From NCBI GenBank assembly GCA_910589035.1, contig CAJUSI010000017.1, positions 1-43,745 on the forward strand: a DNA stretch of 43,745 bases. The letters are read 5' to 3'. Shown one piece after another: positions 30,586 through 39,418 of the stretch. Made by a program: the position numbers and the translations under genes. The first letter of the stretch is position 1. Each line of letters begins with the position of its first letter. This stretch comes from an uncultured Acetatifactor sp. (GTDB lineage: Bacteria > Bacillota > Clostridia > Lachnospirales > Lachnospiraceae). Under the pieces are notes generated by a model. The model saw only the letters and a program-made list of their open reading frames with translations, ran no database searches and was not told where the DNA came from.

Positions 30586-32754
30586 ATGAAAAGGAGAGAG
30601 AATAAGGTGGCAGGGAGAGAGAAGACGCAGGAAGAGGCTGCCCGGGAAGAGAAGGCAGGAAGAGAGGAAACGCGGGAAGAGGGCGCCCGGCCGGGGCCGC
30701 TTACGCGCAGGGAAATGAAAGCGGCCGCAAAGAAGGTGTTGAAGAGACATTATAAGCTATTTGTGCTGCTGTGCATGGTCATATCCCTGATGGGAGGGGA
30801 GCTGGCCTTCTCTGGAAGCGTGTGGAGGAGCGGTTCCGTAGAAGCCGGCATACAGGCCGACAGCACGCTTCCGGGCGGTATCGTCACCTCCTTTACCGAA
30901 TTCATGAGGGATATCCGGAGAGGGGACTGGGAGGGCAAGAAGCGCAGGATCAGTGAAGCGGAGGAGAGATACGCGGAGGAGACCGCCGGAAGGAAAGGGG
31001 AGATCTTTGGCAGAAGCAGGGGGGTCTTCGCTCTGATCGCCAATAAAATATCTTCCGGCTCCTATCTGATGACAGTGCTTCTGGGCATCCGTTCTTTTGT
31101 GGGTACGGACAGCGCGGCCGTGGCGGTGATGCTGCTGGGGGCCCTGTTTTTACTGTTCTTTGTCCGGGGTTTTGTGGTGGGCGTGTTCCGGACAGCCGTT
31201 CTGCGCATGTTTCTGGAGGGGCGTTTGTATGAGAAGGTTCCGCTGCACAGGGCCTGGTTTCTGGTGAAGGTGCGGAAATGGTTCCATGTGGGGCTGGTGC
31301 AGACAGTGACGGGCGTATTCTCCTTTCTGTGGAGCCTGACCATTGCGGGGGGATTTGTCAAATACTATTCCTATTATCTGGTACCCTGTATCCTGGCGGA
31401 GAATCCCGCCATAAAGGCCCGGGACGCTATCACCCTCTCCAGGAGGCTGATGAAGGGGCACAAATGGGAATGCTTTGTGCTGGAGCTGTCCTTTCTGGGC
31501 TGGGGGCTGCTGGGCATTTTTACCCTGGGAATATCGGATGTGCTGTTTCAGACTCCTTACAAGGCAGCAGTGCTGGGGGAATATTATGCGCAGCTTCGCC
31601 GCTTGGGCAGGGAGGCCGGGATCCCGGAGGCCGATCGGCTGAACGACCTTTATCTGTTTGAGCAGGCGGACAGGGCAGTACTCTGGCAGGTATACGGGGA
31701 TGTGGAGGAGGAGTACCGGCGGCTGGCGGCGGAGGAACCCCGGCTGAAGGGGACGGATAAGCTGCTGGCCAGAGTGTTTGGGGTGTCTGCCGGGCGGAAG
31801 CGGGAATTTGATATCCTGGAGGAGGAGCAGAGCCGGGAATTCCGGATGGAGGACGATAAAAAGGCTGCGGAGGGCCTGATTTACCCCACAAGGCTTCATC
31901 CCATTCCGGAAAAGGAGAAGCGATCCTGGCTGGCAGGTTTGAATTATCTGAGATTTTATTCCGTCTGGTCGCTTTTGATGATGTTCTTTGTCCTGTCCTT
32001 TGCGGGATGGCTGTGGGAGGTGAGCCTGCACCTGATCACGGAGGGAGAATTGGTCAACCGGGGCGTCCTGCACGGTCCCTGGCTTCCCATCTACGGCAGC
32101 GGCAGCGTATTGATTCTGGTGCTTCTCCATTCTTACCGCAGGAAGCCTGCCCTGGAATTCGTTCTGGCGGTGGCGCTGTGCGGTACAGTGGAGTATTTCA
32201 CTTCTCTTTGCCTGGAGATTGCCAATGACGGAATCAGATGGTGGGATTACACAGGATATTTCCTGAATCTCAACGGCAGAATCTGCGCGGAGGGGCTGCT
32301 GGTCTTCGGCATCGGCGGGATGGCCATCGTGTATGTGCTGGCGCCTTTTCTGGACGTTCTGTTTCGGAGGATTCCGGAAAAGATTCTGATAGGGACGACA
32401 GTGGTGCTGCTTCTGATATTCGGGGCGGATCAGCTGTATTCCATGAGGCATCCCAATCAGGGGGAGGGCATTACCAGCGGGGAGGCTGACAGCGAGCTGG
32501 AAGGAAAACCGGAAGATTCCCAGGGCGGGCAAACCGCGGAGACGGAGAGGAAGGTTCAGAGCGGGCAAACCGTGGAGACGGAGCGGAAGGTTCAGAGTCG
32601 GCAAGCCTGTGAGACGGTCCGGAAGGAACAGAGCGGGCAAACCGTGGAGACGGAGCGGAAGGTTCAGAGCCGGCAAGCCTGTGAGACGGTCCGGAAGGAA
32701 CAGAGCGGGTATCTCCGGGGGAAGGCCGGGAACGGGAAGGCGGTGGCGGCATGA
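30586..32754 (+). CDS. DUF975-type / CmpB-type fusion membrane protein
   Basis: A 722-residue membrane protein. Residues 1-50 are Glu/Arg/Lys-rich. Residues about 50-340 resemble DUF975 membrane proteins (MKAAAKKVLKRHYKLFVLLC at the start, LVPCILAENPAIKARDAITLSRRLMKGHKWECFVLELSFLGWGLLGIFTLGISDVLFQTPY at the end). Residues about 445-620 match PF06541, the putative ABC-transporter type IV CmpB group (FAGWLWEV, NRGVLHGPWLPIYGSGS, RWWDYTGYFLNLNGRIC). The tail 648-707 is a repeat. Start: ATG 30586 or GTG 30607, which is better spaced to AAGGAG within the frame. It overlaps the metallophosphoesterase start by four bases (ATGA). Function unknown; a membrane partner of the esterase is likely. Confidence 0.85.
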   Translation: MKRRENKVAGREKTQEEAAREEKAGREETREEGARPGPLTRREMKAAAKKVLKRHYKLFVLLCMVISLMGGELAFSGSVWRSGSVEAGIQADSTLPGGIVTSFTEFMRDIRRGDWEGKKRRISEAEERYAEETAGRKGEIFGRSRGVFALIANKISSGSYLMTVLLGIRSFVGTDSAAVAVMLLGALFLLFFVRGFVVGVFRTAVLRMFLEGRLYEKVPLHRAWFLVKVRKWFHVGLVQTVTGVFSFLWSLTIAGGFVKYYSYYLVPCILAENPAIKARDAITLSRRLMKGHKWECFVLELSFLGWGLLGIFTLGISDVLFQTPYKAAVLGEYYAQLRRLGREAGIPEADRLNDLYLFEQADRAVLWQVYGDVEEEYRRLAAEEPRLKGTDKLLARVFGVSAGRKREFDILEEEQSREFRMEDDKKAAEGLIYPTRLHPIPEKEKRSWLAGLNYLRFYSVWSLLMMFFVLSFAGWLWEVSLHLITEGELVNRGVLHGPWLPIYGSGSVLILVLLHSYRRKPALEFVLAVALCGTVEYFTSLCLEIANDGIRWWDYTGYFLNLNGRICAEGLLVFGIGGMAIVYVLAPFLDVLFRRIPEKILIGTTVVLLLIFGADQLYSMRHPNQGEGITSGEADSELEGKPEDSQGGQTAETERKVQSGQTVETERKVQSRQACETVRKEQSGQTVETERKVQSRQACETVRKEQSGYLRGKAGNGKAVAA
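32527..32706 (+). repeat. 36-bp in-frame minisatellite, five units
   Basis: Five 36-bp units code for 12-residue repeats GQTAETERKVQS, GQTVETERKVQS, RQACETVRKEQS, GQTVETERKVQS, RQACETVRKEQS at the extreme C-terminus of the fusion membrane protein. Units 2-3 and 4-5 are a nearly exact 72-bp duplication, so the tract grew by doubling a dimer. Confidence 0.95.
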
Positions 32755-33950
32755 TAGCGGTTTATTTGTCTCCGGTCTACCTTCTTTTATGCCTGTATGT
32801 CCTGTACCGTCTGCTGGTCTGGCTGGGGAAGTCCTGTCCGTATCTGAGAAAAAAGAGGATAAGGGGGCCGGTGATACTTTTGTATCTGCTTCCGGTATTC
32901 TGTATCCTGATGGCCTTTTATCTGAAACCCTCTCCGGAGCGGAGGATTTTAAAGCAGCTCAGCAATATCTGGCTGGGAGTACTGCTGCATTCCCTGCTTG
33001 TGATGGGGGCGGCGGAGCTTATACGGCTGATCCTGAAGCATTCAGCCTTCCGGGGCAGGGAGAAGCTTTTTACCGCCAGGGGGCACGGTATCATCGGCGG
33101 AATCTGCATCCTGTGCATCTGCGCCCTGAGCATTGCCGGTGTATGGAGCGCCAATTCCCTGCAGGTGACGGAGTATGAGCTCTATGTGGAGAAAGAGGCG
33201 GGAGAGCTGGAGGAATTGAAAATCATCCTGGCGGCGGACCTGCATATGGGCTACAGCGTGGGAACGGGACAGATAGAGCAGATGGTGGAGAAGATCAATG
33301 AGGAGGACGCGGATCTTGTGGTCATCGCGGGAGATCTCTTTGACAACGAGTACGAGGCGCTGGAGGATCCGGAGGCTCTGGCGGAGATTCTGGGCAGGAT
33401 CCGGAGCCGATACGGCGTCTATGCCTGCTACGGAAATCATGATATCCAGGAGAAAATTCTGGCGGGCTTTACTTTCTCCAGCAACAGGGAAAAGGCAAGC
33501 GATCCCCGGATGGACGCTTTCCTGGAAAAAGCGGGAATCCGGCTGCTGAGAGAGGAGGGGCTGCTCATCGACAATGCCTTCTATCTCTACGGGCGGCCGG
33601 ACGCGGAAAGGCCGGGGAGGGGGATCCGGGAGAGGAAGACGCCGGCGCAGATCACGGAGGGAATGGATCAGTCGAAGCCCATCATCGTGCTGGACCATGA
33701 GCCCCGGCAGCTCCGGGAGCTGTCCGATGCGGGAGTGGATATCGATCTGTGCGGTCACACTCATGACGGGCAGACCTTCCCGGGCAACCTGATCATCAAG
33801 CTGTTCTGGGAGAATCCCTGCGGGTATCTGGAGAAGGACGGGATGCACAATATCGTTACCTCCGGGGTGGGAGTCTTCGGCCCCAATATGCGGGTGGGCA
33901 CAAGGGCCGAAATCTGCAGAATCATCGTGCATTTCGGTTCTGCACAATAA
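32751..33950 (+). CDS. Membrane-anchored metallophosphoesterase
   Basis: A 399-residue protein. The N-terminal part has four hydrophobic segments (VYLLLCLYVLYRLLVWL, PVILLYLLPVFCILMAFYL, WLGVLLHSLLVMGAAEL, GIIGGICILCICALSIAGVW), then a calcineurin-like domain with ILAADLHMGY (DxH), VIAGDLFDNE (GDxxD), CYGNHDIQEK (GNHD), VLDHEPRQL and DLCGHTHDGQTFPG (GHxHxGQ). All five metal-binding blocks are present. It resembles YkuE/YaeI-type enzymes that cleave phosphate esters such as UDP-diacylglucosamine or nucleotides near the membrane; substrate unknown. Start overlaps the upstream stop (ATGA), so it is translationally coupled to the DUF975-CmpB fusion gene. Confidence 0.93.
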   Translation: MIAVYLSPVYLLLCLYVLYRLLVWLGKSCPYLRKKRIRGPVILLYLLPVFCILMAFYLKPSPERRILKQLSNIWLGVLLHSLLVMGAAELIRLILKHSAFRGREKLFTARGHGIIGGICILCICALSIAGVWSANSLQVTEYELYVEKEAGELEELKIILAADLHMGYSVGTGQIEQMVEKINEEDADLVVIAGDLFDNEYEALEDPEALAEILGRIRSRYGVYACYGNHDIQEKILAGFTFSSNREKASDPRMDAFLEKAGIRLLREEGLLIDNAFYLYGRPDAERPGRGIRERKTPAQITEGMDQSKPIIVLDHEPRQLRELSDAGVDIDLCGHTHDGQTFPGNLIIKLFWENPCGYLEKDGMHNIVTSGVGVFGPNMRVGTRAEICRIIVHFGSAQ

Positions 33951-34012
33951 CCGGGAAGCAGGGTGCGCGAAGGCTCAAAGCCGATTTGCCCCGCTTTCTG
34001 CTTCCCGGTGAT
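33950..34012. terminator. Long hairpin between convergent genes
   Basis: ACCGGGAAGCAG just after the stop at 33950 pairs with CTGCTTCCCGGT ending near 34010, a 12-bp stem with a loop of about 35 bases. It separates the plus-strand esterase from the convergent FtsX-type permease gene ending at 34041. No T-run; probably a bidirectional terminator. Confidence 0.5.
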
Positions 34013-34040
34013 CAGCACTTTCAAAGTGATTTCGTCTCCC

Positions 34041-36383
34041 TTACTCCCCGGTGAGGAGCGCCTTCGGGGTAATCTTCCTGATTTTCAGGGACAGCAGGCA
34101 GGCCATGGCGAAGGCAAACAGAACCAGCCCGCATCCCGCTGCGGCGATGAAGCCCGCGGGGACGATAAAGGTGCATTTTACGATCCCGATCCCGTTTAAA
34201 AACAGGGCGGTCAGGGGATTGATGATCAGGCTGCACAGGATGAGTCCGATTATGGTGGACAAAACGGCGGTGGGCATGAAGGACAGTGCCGTCTGCACGA
34301 TGAGCTGGCGGGTGGTAAAGCCCAGGGCCTTCATAATGCCGTAATCCCGGTATTTATTATTCAGCATGGTACGCACCAGCAGGTACAGAACGAACGCGAT
34401 AATGATGGCGGACAGAACCAGGACTGCGATGACGATGATCGTCATAAGGGAGACATAGATGCCTGCTGCACTCTCCACCGTGGTGCGGATGTTAATTGTG
34501 GTATTGATGTTTTGGGCAAATTTCCCGTTTACTTCCCGGTTAAATGTATCAATATCGCATTCCGGCGCAAGGTTGAGATAATAGCTTGTATCCGTAAGGG
34601 TTCCCAGGCGTTCATAACCCGTCCGGGTGAGAAGGCAGTCCTTTCCCAGATTGTTGGAAACCTGCGTAAAGCCGCAGATCAGGTATGCCTCCTGGACTCC
34701 GTTGGCCGTGATTTCAATCTCATCCCCTATCCGCAGGTCCTTTTCCCCCGCGTATTTCGCGGCGATTGCGATCTCGTTATCGTATCTGGGGAATCTCCCC
34801 TGAAATACGGAATTCGGATTGTTTGATGCTGAGAAATCGTCACACATGGTGGCCATTAACTGCGCTCCGTCCACATGGGCCACACTCAGGGTAGTGTACA
34901 GATATACCTTTTCCACCCGCTCATCCGCAAGCATTTCCTCTAGAAAATCCTCCTCCGCCTCCCGGCGCACGCTGATACAGCTGTCCGCAATCTCTCCCCC
35001 AATCAGATTCAGGAACGGCGTCATGTCCGCGATCACATTTTCGGTCATCAGACCGGAGAATACCACCACAAGGGACAGAACCAGCATGGTAATACAGATG
35101 GTGACATTATTCCTTATGCCGGAAAGGGTGGTTTTCAAGGCAAGGGCAGGGTTCAGGGGAAGGCCGGTATCCGCCAGGGGAATAGGATTGCGCCTGAAAT
35201 TGTGGGTCCGGATGCCGGAGCGCAGCGCGCAGATTGGTTCGATTTTCCTGATTCTGCGCGCCGCAAGCCATACGGCCAGAGCCACGGTTCCGCTGAGTAT
35301 CCCTAAGGTAAGGAGGAGAGGAAGGGGCAGAAAGCGGATGGCATAGGGAATCCCCGTCTGTGCGGTCATCATGGTGTTGACGGCGGGAAACAGGGAATAG
35401 GATGCCCCTGCCCCGGCAATGGCAGCTCCGAAGGTCAGGCAGGAAAACTGCAGCAGCAGGGTGAGGATCAGCTGTCCGGAGGTATAGCCGGCCGCCTTTA
35501 ACACACCCAGGTTTTTCATATTTACCTGGATATAATTGACGATGTTGGACACCAGCATCACGAGGGCGATCAGGAGCACGAAGAAGGCCATGGCGCTCAT
35601 GATGCCGGAACAGATCATCTGGGAGATATAGCGGGCCTGGGTTACGTTATCATAGCAGTTGCTCATCATGATGATATTGGGATACTGCCCGGAAACGGTA
35701 TTCTTCAGCGCCGCCTCATAGCTCAGGTTCTCCGTCCGGTCTTTTAAGCGCACGGAACACAGCAGCGCCTCAGGGGCATAACCGCCCTGTGCAAGCACGG
35801 CATATTGATCCTGTGTGAAAACCATTTCCGTAAGGGTGCAGTTGTTGGAACCCATCATGATGCTGTTGAAGAAGCCGCACACGGTGTAGGTCATTCTGTG
35901 GTTTCCGATGGTGATCTCAATGGGATTCCCCACAGCAATGTCATCCGTTTTGTAGATCAGGGGCAGATATACGCCGCTGGTATATGCGCTGTCCTCTATG
36001 ATTTCGATTCTGCCGATGGAACGGGTCAGGGCGGCCTGCTTTTCCAGGAAGACGAACCAGCAGGTCATGGTGCCGCCGTTGTACGGAAGGTTGCCGGACA
36101 TGTGCATGCAGGGATCCAGGCAATACTGGGCAACCCGGTCATCCGCTTCCAGGGTCTGCCGCAGAAGGTCATGGAGCCCGGGGGCATCCGCATTCACAGA
36201 CAGGGTGACATCTTCTGCGTTGAGGGCCGTATGGTACCTGTCAAAATTGGCTTTGTAGTCCATGGAAAGCATCAGCCAGAGATTGAGCATGAAAGCGGCC
36301 AGCAGAATCAGAACGATCATGGAGGCTGTCTGCCCCTTTGTCTTCCGGAGATTGGAGCGGGCAATCAGAAGATATTTTGTCAT
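34041..36383 (-). CDS. FtsX-family ABC permease
   Basis: A 780-residue permease of the MacB/FtsX superfamily. Start MTKYLLIARSNLRKTKGQT at 36383 follows the ATPase stop by one base, with GGGGTGG upstream. TM1 is at about residues 18-38. A large extracytoplasmic domain (40-270) precedes three membrane segments (MSAMAFFVLLIALVMLVSNIV, LLLQFSCLTFGAAIAGAGASY, LLLTLGILSGTVALAVWLAA). A second unit has VTICITMLVLSLVVVFSGLM, another outer domain, and three C-terminal segments (LMTIIVIAVLVLSAIIIAFVLYLL, ALSFMPTAVLSTIIGLILCSLI, GFIAAAGCGLVLFAFAMACLL). This is the typical 8-10 segment layout. It works with the adjacent ATPase; likely antimicrobial-peptide detoxification, lipoprotein or envelope-related export. 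Confidence 0.92.
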   Translation of the reverse strand: MTKYLLIARSNLRKTKGQTASMIVLILLAAFMLNLWLMLSMDYKANFDRYHTALNAEDVTLSVNADAPGLHDLLRQTLEADDRVAQYCLDPCMHMSGNLPYNGGTMTCWFVFLEKQAALTRSIGRIEIIEDSAYTSGVYLPLIYKTDDIAVGNPIEITIGNHRMTYTVCGFFNSIMMGSNNCTLTEMVFTQDQYAVLAQGGYAPEALLCSVRLKDRTENLSYEAALKNTVSGQYPNIIMMSNCYDNVTQARYISQMICSGIMSAMAFFVLLIALVMLVSNIVNYIQVNMKNLGVLKAAGYTSGQLILTLLLQFSCLTFGAAIAGAGASYSLFPAVNTMMTAQTGIPYAIRFLPLPLLLTLGILSGTVALAVWLAARRIRKIEPICALRSGIRTHNFRRNPIPLADTGLPLNPALALKTTLSGIRNNVTICITMLVLSLVVVFSGLMTENVIADMTPFLNLIGGEIADSCISVRREAEEDFLEEMLADERVEKVYLYTTLSVAHVDGAQLMATMCDDFSASNNPNSVFQGRFPRYDNEIAIAAKYAGEKDLRIGDEIEITANGVQEAYLICGFTQVSNNLGKDCLLTRTGYERLGTLTDTSYYLNLAPECDIDTFNREVNGKFAQNINTTINIRTTVESAAGIYVSLMTIIVIAVLVLSAIIIAFVLYLLVRTMLNNKYRDYGIMKALGFTTRQLIVQTALSFMPTAVLSTIIGLILCSLIINPLTALFLNGIGIVKCTFIVPAGFIAAAGCGLVLFAFAMACLLSLKIRKITPKALLTGE

Positions 36384-36384
36384 A

Positions 36385-37143
36385 TTACCACCCCATTTCC
36401 CGCAGAAAGGCAGAGAGCTTCTCATGCCTTGCGCTGTCGCCGGACACATAGCTGCCCAGGCTGCATTCTCCTAAAATATCCCCGTCCTTCAGGTACAGAA
36501 TGCGGTTGCCCCGGCGGGCGGAGCGCATATCGTGAGTTACCATAACCACGCTCTGTCCCTGTTCATGAAAGGCAGTCAGGGTATTCAGCACATCCAGTCC
36601 GGTTTTGGAATTCAGCGCGCCCGTGGGCTCGTCGGCAAACAGAATTTCCGGGCTGTTGATCAGAGCCCTTACAATTCCCGCACGCTGGGCCTCCCCGCCG
36701 GAAAGCTGGGCCGGGAATTTCCGCTGAGTCTCTTCGGAAAGCCCCACCGCCGCAAAGAGTTCCGCAGCCCTGGATGCCAGGGCCTTTTTGCCCTTATTGA
36801 CCAGAAGTCCTGCGGAGAGCACATTGTCCATCACGCTCATGCCGTCGATCAGGTAGATCTGCTGGAATACGAATCCGCAGTGATTGCGCCGGAATACGGC
36901 AAGGGCGTCTGGACTTAAACCGGAGATTACCTGATCCCCGAAGGTGATGCTGCCCAGGGTTGGGGTATCCATGCCGGAAAGGGCGTAGAGAAGCGTGGAC
37001 TTTCCGGCGCCGCTGGCGCCCATGATCACGGTAAAGTCCCCTTTGTAAAGCTGCAGGTTAATGTTTTTCAGAACGTGCTGCATGGCGCCGCCGTTGGAAA
37101 AGGACTTGCTTAAGTTCTCGGTTTTTAATAGAATTTCCTTCAT
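36385..37143 (-). CDS. ABC ATPase (LolD/MacB/BceA type)
   Basis: A 252-residue ATPase. Walker A GASGAGKS (about residues 42-49), Q-loop FVFQQIYLI, signature LSGGEAQRAGIVRAL, Walker B ILFADEPTGALNSKTG and switch His VMVTHDMRSA are all present, in the form typical of ATPases that pair with FtsX-type permeases. AAAGGAGG lies eight bases before the ATG. It starts a two-gene unit with the permease. A likely regulator-binding site lies in the 77-base gap behind the kinase gene, so the module is probably switched on by the neighbouring two-component system. The C-terminal 20 residues (YVSGDSARHEKLSAFLREMGW) extend past the usual end. Confidence 0.94.
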   Translation of the reverse strand: MKEILLKTENLSKSFSNGGAMQHVLKNINLQLYKGDFTVIMGASGAGKSTLLYALSGMDTPTLGSITFGDQVISGLSPDALAVFRRNHCGFVFQQIYLIDGMSVMDNVLSAGLLVNKGKKALASRAAELFAAVGLSEETQRKFPAQLSGGEAQRAGIVRALINSPEILFADEPTGALNSKTGLDVLNTLTAFHEQGQSVVMVTHDMRSARRGNRILYLKDGDILGECSLGSYVSGDSARHEKLSAFLREMGW

Positions 37144-37187
37144 AGGTTCTGCCTCCTTTTTGCACGTACTATTTTATTTTTTAAAAT

Positions 37188-37225
37188 CTTAACGGTCTTT
37201 ATGCAAAGCTTAAATATTCCTTAAA
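37188..37225 (-). promoter_or_regulatory. Likely OmpR-type regulator site before ABC genes
   Basis: CTTAAA at 37209-37214 and 37220-37225 (plus strand) are 11 bases apart, and CTTAAC at 37188-37193 is about two turns away. On the minus strand these are TTTAAG direct repeats upstream of the ATPase start, overlapping the stop codon of the kinase gene. Eleven-base direct repeats are the usual binding pattern for OmpR-family regulators. A TAAAAT -10-like hexamer (about 37178-37173) follows. Confidence 0.5.
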
Positions 37226-38486
37226 TCGTCCCGCTGAATGGGATCCAGACGGTGGCCTTCAGGCCGTCCTCCCCTCGTTCTATGGTAAGCTTTCCCTGCA
37301 TTTTTCGCATGCAGTAATCCGAAATATACAGGCCGAGCCCTGCGCCTTCAATGTTCCCTGCATTGCTGCCGCGCCGGAATCTCTCTTTCAGGAGCGGCAG
37401 CTCTGCCTCGTCGATTCCGCCGCCGTAATCTTCAATGCATACGGTGAGATAGCGATTCCTGGTACCTATGGTCAGCTTTATCCCGGTATCGGCGTATTTA
37501 TAGGAATTGGCGAACAGATTGTCGAATACCTGCTGCAGACGGAGCCTGTCTGCGTACAACAGGCAGTCGGGAATGCCGGGGATTGCAGCCCGGTGCAGAT
37601 AATCCGCATTTTCCAGCAGAGCCCGCAGCTCTTCGCTCTTCAGATCAGACGGAGAGACGGGGAGCTCATGCAGCTCTTCCAGAGTGGCCGAAAACAGATT
37701 GGTGATCAGTATGTTGATCTGATCCGCTTTTCGGATGATCTGCTCATAATTCTCCCGGCTCCTTTCTTCCCCCGTAAGGGCAGCACCCACCTCGGAGGCT
37801 GCCTTAATACTGGCCACAGGCGTCTTGATATCATGGGACAGCTTTGCCACCAGCTCCTTTTTGGCTATATTAGCTCTGGCTTCGGCCATTTTTGCCTTCT
37901 TTAGCTCGGAGCGCATCAGATCGAAGCTTTCCGTAAAGGCACCGAATAAATTATGTCGGTCCATCTCCAGGGGAATATCCAGATTGCCTCCCGCAATGCG
38001 CTCCGCGAAACGCTTAAGCTTACGGAAGGGCTTTATCAGAGTACAATGTATATAGAAGAAATATCCTGCGCAGATTCCCCATTGCAGAAGGAGGACAGCC
38101 AAGAGAGAAAAAGCTGCGGCGCGTTTTCTGGCCTGAAAAAACAGGTGATCCGTATTGGATAGAATCAGCTTGCCCGCGGGCAGCCCCCGGACCCGGATAT
38201 CAAGGATGGTATCCCTGCGGCTGATTGCGGCATTCACGCTTTCGCTCAGGCCGGATTTTGTCCGGTATAATACTTTCCCATGGGAATCCAGCACCACATA
38301 ATCGAAAGCCGGGTGAGGGGTATGCTCCTCCAGGGAATCCCAATCCCTCTGCACTGTCTGCAGAACCTCGTTGACAGCCACCGTATCCTGGGGATTCTCC
38401 GTCCCGGGCAGCAGGAAAAGGAGGAGAATGACCAGCTCGGTCAAAAAAGAAATCAGAAATACGCCGATTAACACAGGTCTCTTCAT
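37221..38486 (-). CDS. Sensor histidine kinase of ABC module
   Basis: A 421-residue kinase. TM1 about residues 5-27, a 95-residue outer loop (residues 28-123, with FDYVVLDSHGKVLYRT, PAS/Cache-like), TM2 about 124-146, HAMP 147-200 (TLIKPFRKLKRFAERIAGGNLDIPLE). HisKA: KELVAKLSHDIKTPVASIKA (His 218). HATPase_c: VFDNLFANSYKYADTG, CIEDYGGGID and GAGLGLYISDYCMRKMQG. It has a true outer domain, unlike BceS-type kinases that have only a short loop. Its start overlaps the response-regulator stop by four bases. The likely outputs are the ABC genes downstream. Confidence 0.93.
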   Translation of the reverse strand: MKRPVLIGVFLISFLTELVILLLFLLPGTENPQDTVAVNEVLQTVQRDWDSLEEHTPHPAFDYVVLDSHGKVLYRTKSGLSESVNAAISRRDTILDIRVRGLPAGKLILSNTDHLFFQARKRAAAFSLLAVLLLQWGICAGYFFYIHCTLIKPFRKLKRFAERIAGGNLDIPLEMDRHNLFGAFTESFDLMRSELKKAKMAEARANIAKKELVAKLSHDIKTPVASIKAASEVGAALTGEERSRENYEQIIRKADQINILITNLFSATLEELHELPVSPSDLKSEELRALLENADYLHRAAIPGIPDCLLYADRLRLQQVFDNLFANSYKYADTGIKLTIGTRNRYLTVCIEDYGGGIDEAELPLLKERFRRGSNAGNIEGAGLGLYISDYCMRKMQGKLTIERGEDGLKATVWIPFSGTI

Positions 38487-39163
38487 TGATTCGCTCCCAT
38501 GAATTTATAGCCGTCGCCCCAGACCGTGACGATATATTCGGGGTTGCCCGGTTCCCGCTCCACGGCTTCCCGTATTCTGCGGATATGCACGTTCAGGGTG
38601 CCGTCCCCGGTAAATTTATCCGCCCAGACCTTTTCAAAAAGCTCCTGCTTGGAAACCACCCTTCCCGGGTTCTGCATGAGATAAGCCAGCAGCCGGAACT
38701 CCAGGGAGGTTAATTTCACCTGGGCGCCGCCTGCGGACACCTGTCTGGCGCCGTAATCCACCGTGAGATATCCGTCGGCGTATTTCCCGGGGTCCCGGCC
38801 CCCATACCGCTTTAGGACTGCCTTGACCTTGGCCAGCAGTACGCCCAGGGAGCAGGGCTTGCGGATGTAATCGTCGCCCCCGATGCTCAGGGCGATAATC
38901 TGGTCGTCGTCGCTAGTCCTGGCGGAGATAAACAAAATGGGGATTTCCGTATTTTCCCGCAGCTCCCTGCACAGCTCGAAGCCGCTGCCGTCCCCCAGGG
39001 TGATGTCCAGCAGAAGCAGCCGGGCATCATTTTCCCTGAAGAAGGCCCTGCAGTCCGAAACGCTGTATGCCAGCGCGGTTTTCACGCCGAAGAGATTAAA
39101 GTATTGGGCCGTGCTGTCCGCCAGCAGCTTTTCGTCATCTATGATCAGGCAATCGTATGTCAT
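38483..39163 (-). CDS. OmpR-family response regulator of ABC module
   Basis: A 226-residue regulator. Receiver: CLIIDDEKLLADS (acid pocket), LLLLDITLGDGSG (Asp 53), PILFISARTSDDDQI and DDYIRKPCSLGVL (Lys). Winged helix: LTSLEFRLLAYLMQNPGRVVSKQELFEKVWADKF, TLNVHIRRIREAVE and YIVTVWGDGYKFMG. It is the first gene of the minus-strand module and overlaps the kinase gene by four bases. GGAAAGGAATT precedes the ATG. Its promoter is divergent from that of the symporter. Confidence 0.95.
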   Translation of the reverse strand: MTYDCLIIDDEKLLADSTAQYFNLFGVKTALAYSVSDCRAFFRENDARLLLLDITLGDGSGFELCRELRENTEIPILFISARTSDDDQIIALSIGGDDYIRKPCSLGVLLAKVKAVLKRYGGRDPGKYADGYLTVDYGARQVSAGGAQVKLTSLEFRLLAYLMQNPGRVVSKQELFEKVWADKFTGDGTLNVHIRRIREAVEREPGNPEYIVTVWGDGYKFMGANQ

Positions 39164-39205
39164 TTCCGAGAATTCCTTTCCGAAATATTCTTCTTTATGG
39201 GGAGT

Positions 39206-39214
39206 ATTGTATCA
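39206..39214 (-). promoter_or_regulatory. Extended -10 promoter of two-component operon
   Basis: On the minus strand TGATACAAT (39214-39206) forms TG-N-TACAAT about 43 bases before the response-regulator start. No -35 consensus is evident. Confidence 0.55.
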
Positions 39215-39266
39215 TTTTTTTGCGGGCGGCACAATAGAAGCTGCGGATATAAACTGTTCCAGACTA

Positions 39267-39418
39267 TTGACTTTATCGCTTAAAAGTGGTAAAGTGTCCT
39301 TGGTACAGGAATCCATCCTGATAATAGGCCTCACCTGCCTGTTCTCGATACGGGCAAATGCGGCTGTACATCCTGAGAACCTGTCATCAAAATATACAAA
39401 GCAAAAGGAGCAGCTGCA
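39267..39418 (+). promoter_or_regulatory. Promoter and 120-base leader of symporter gene
   Basis: TTGACT (39267-39272), a 17-base spacer and TAAAGT (39290-39295) make a good sigma-A promoter. The transcript would carry about 115 bases of leader with possible pairings ACAGGA/TCCTGT-like and GTTCTC/GAGAAC, then AAAGGAG before ATG 39419. No known riboswitch class was recognised. Confidence 0.65.

Noticed and set aside
31150..32676. 508-codon minus-strand frame
   Set aside because: Shadow of the DUF975-CmpB gene; its Leu/Pro repeats are the complement of the 36-bp tract.
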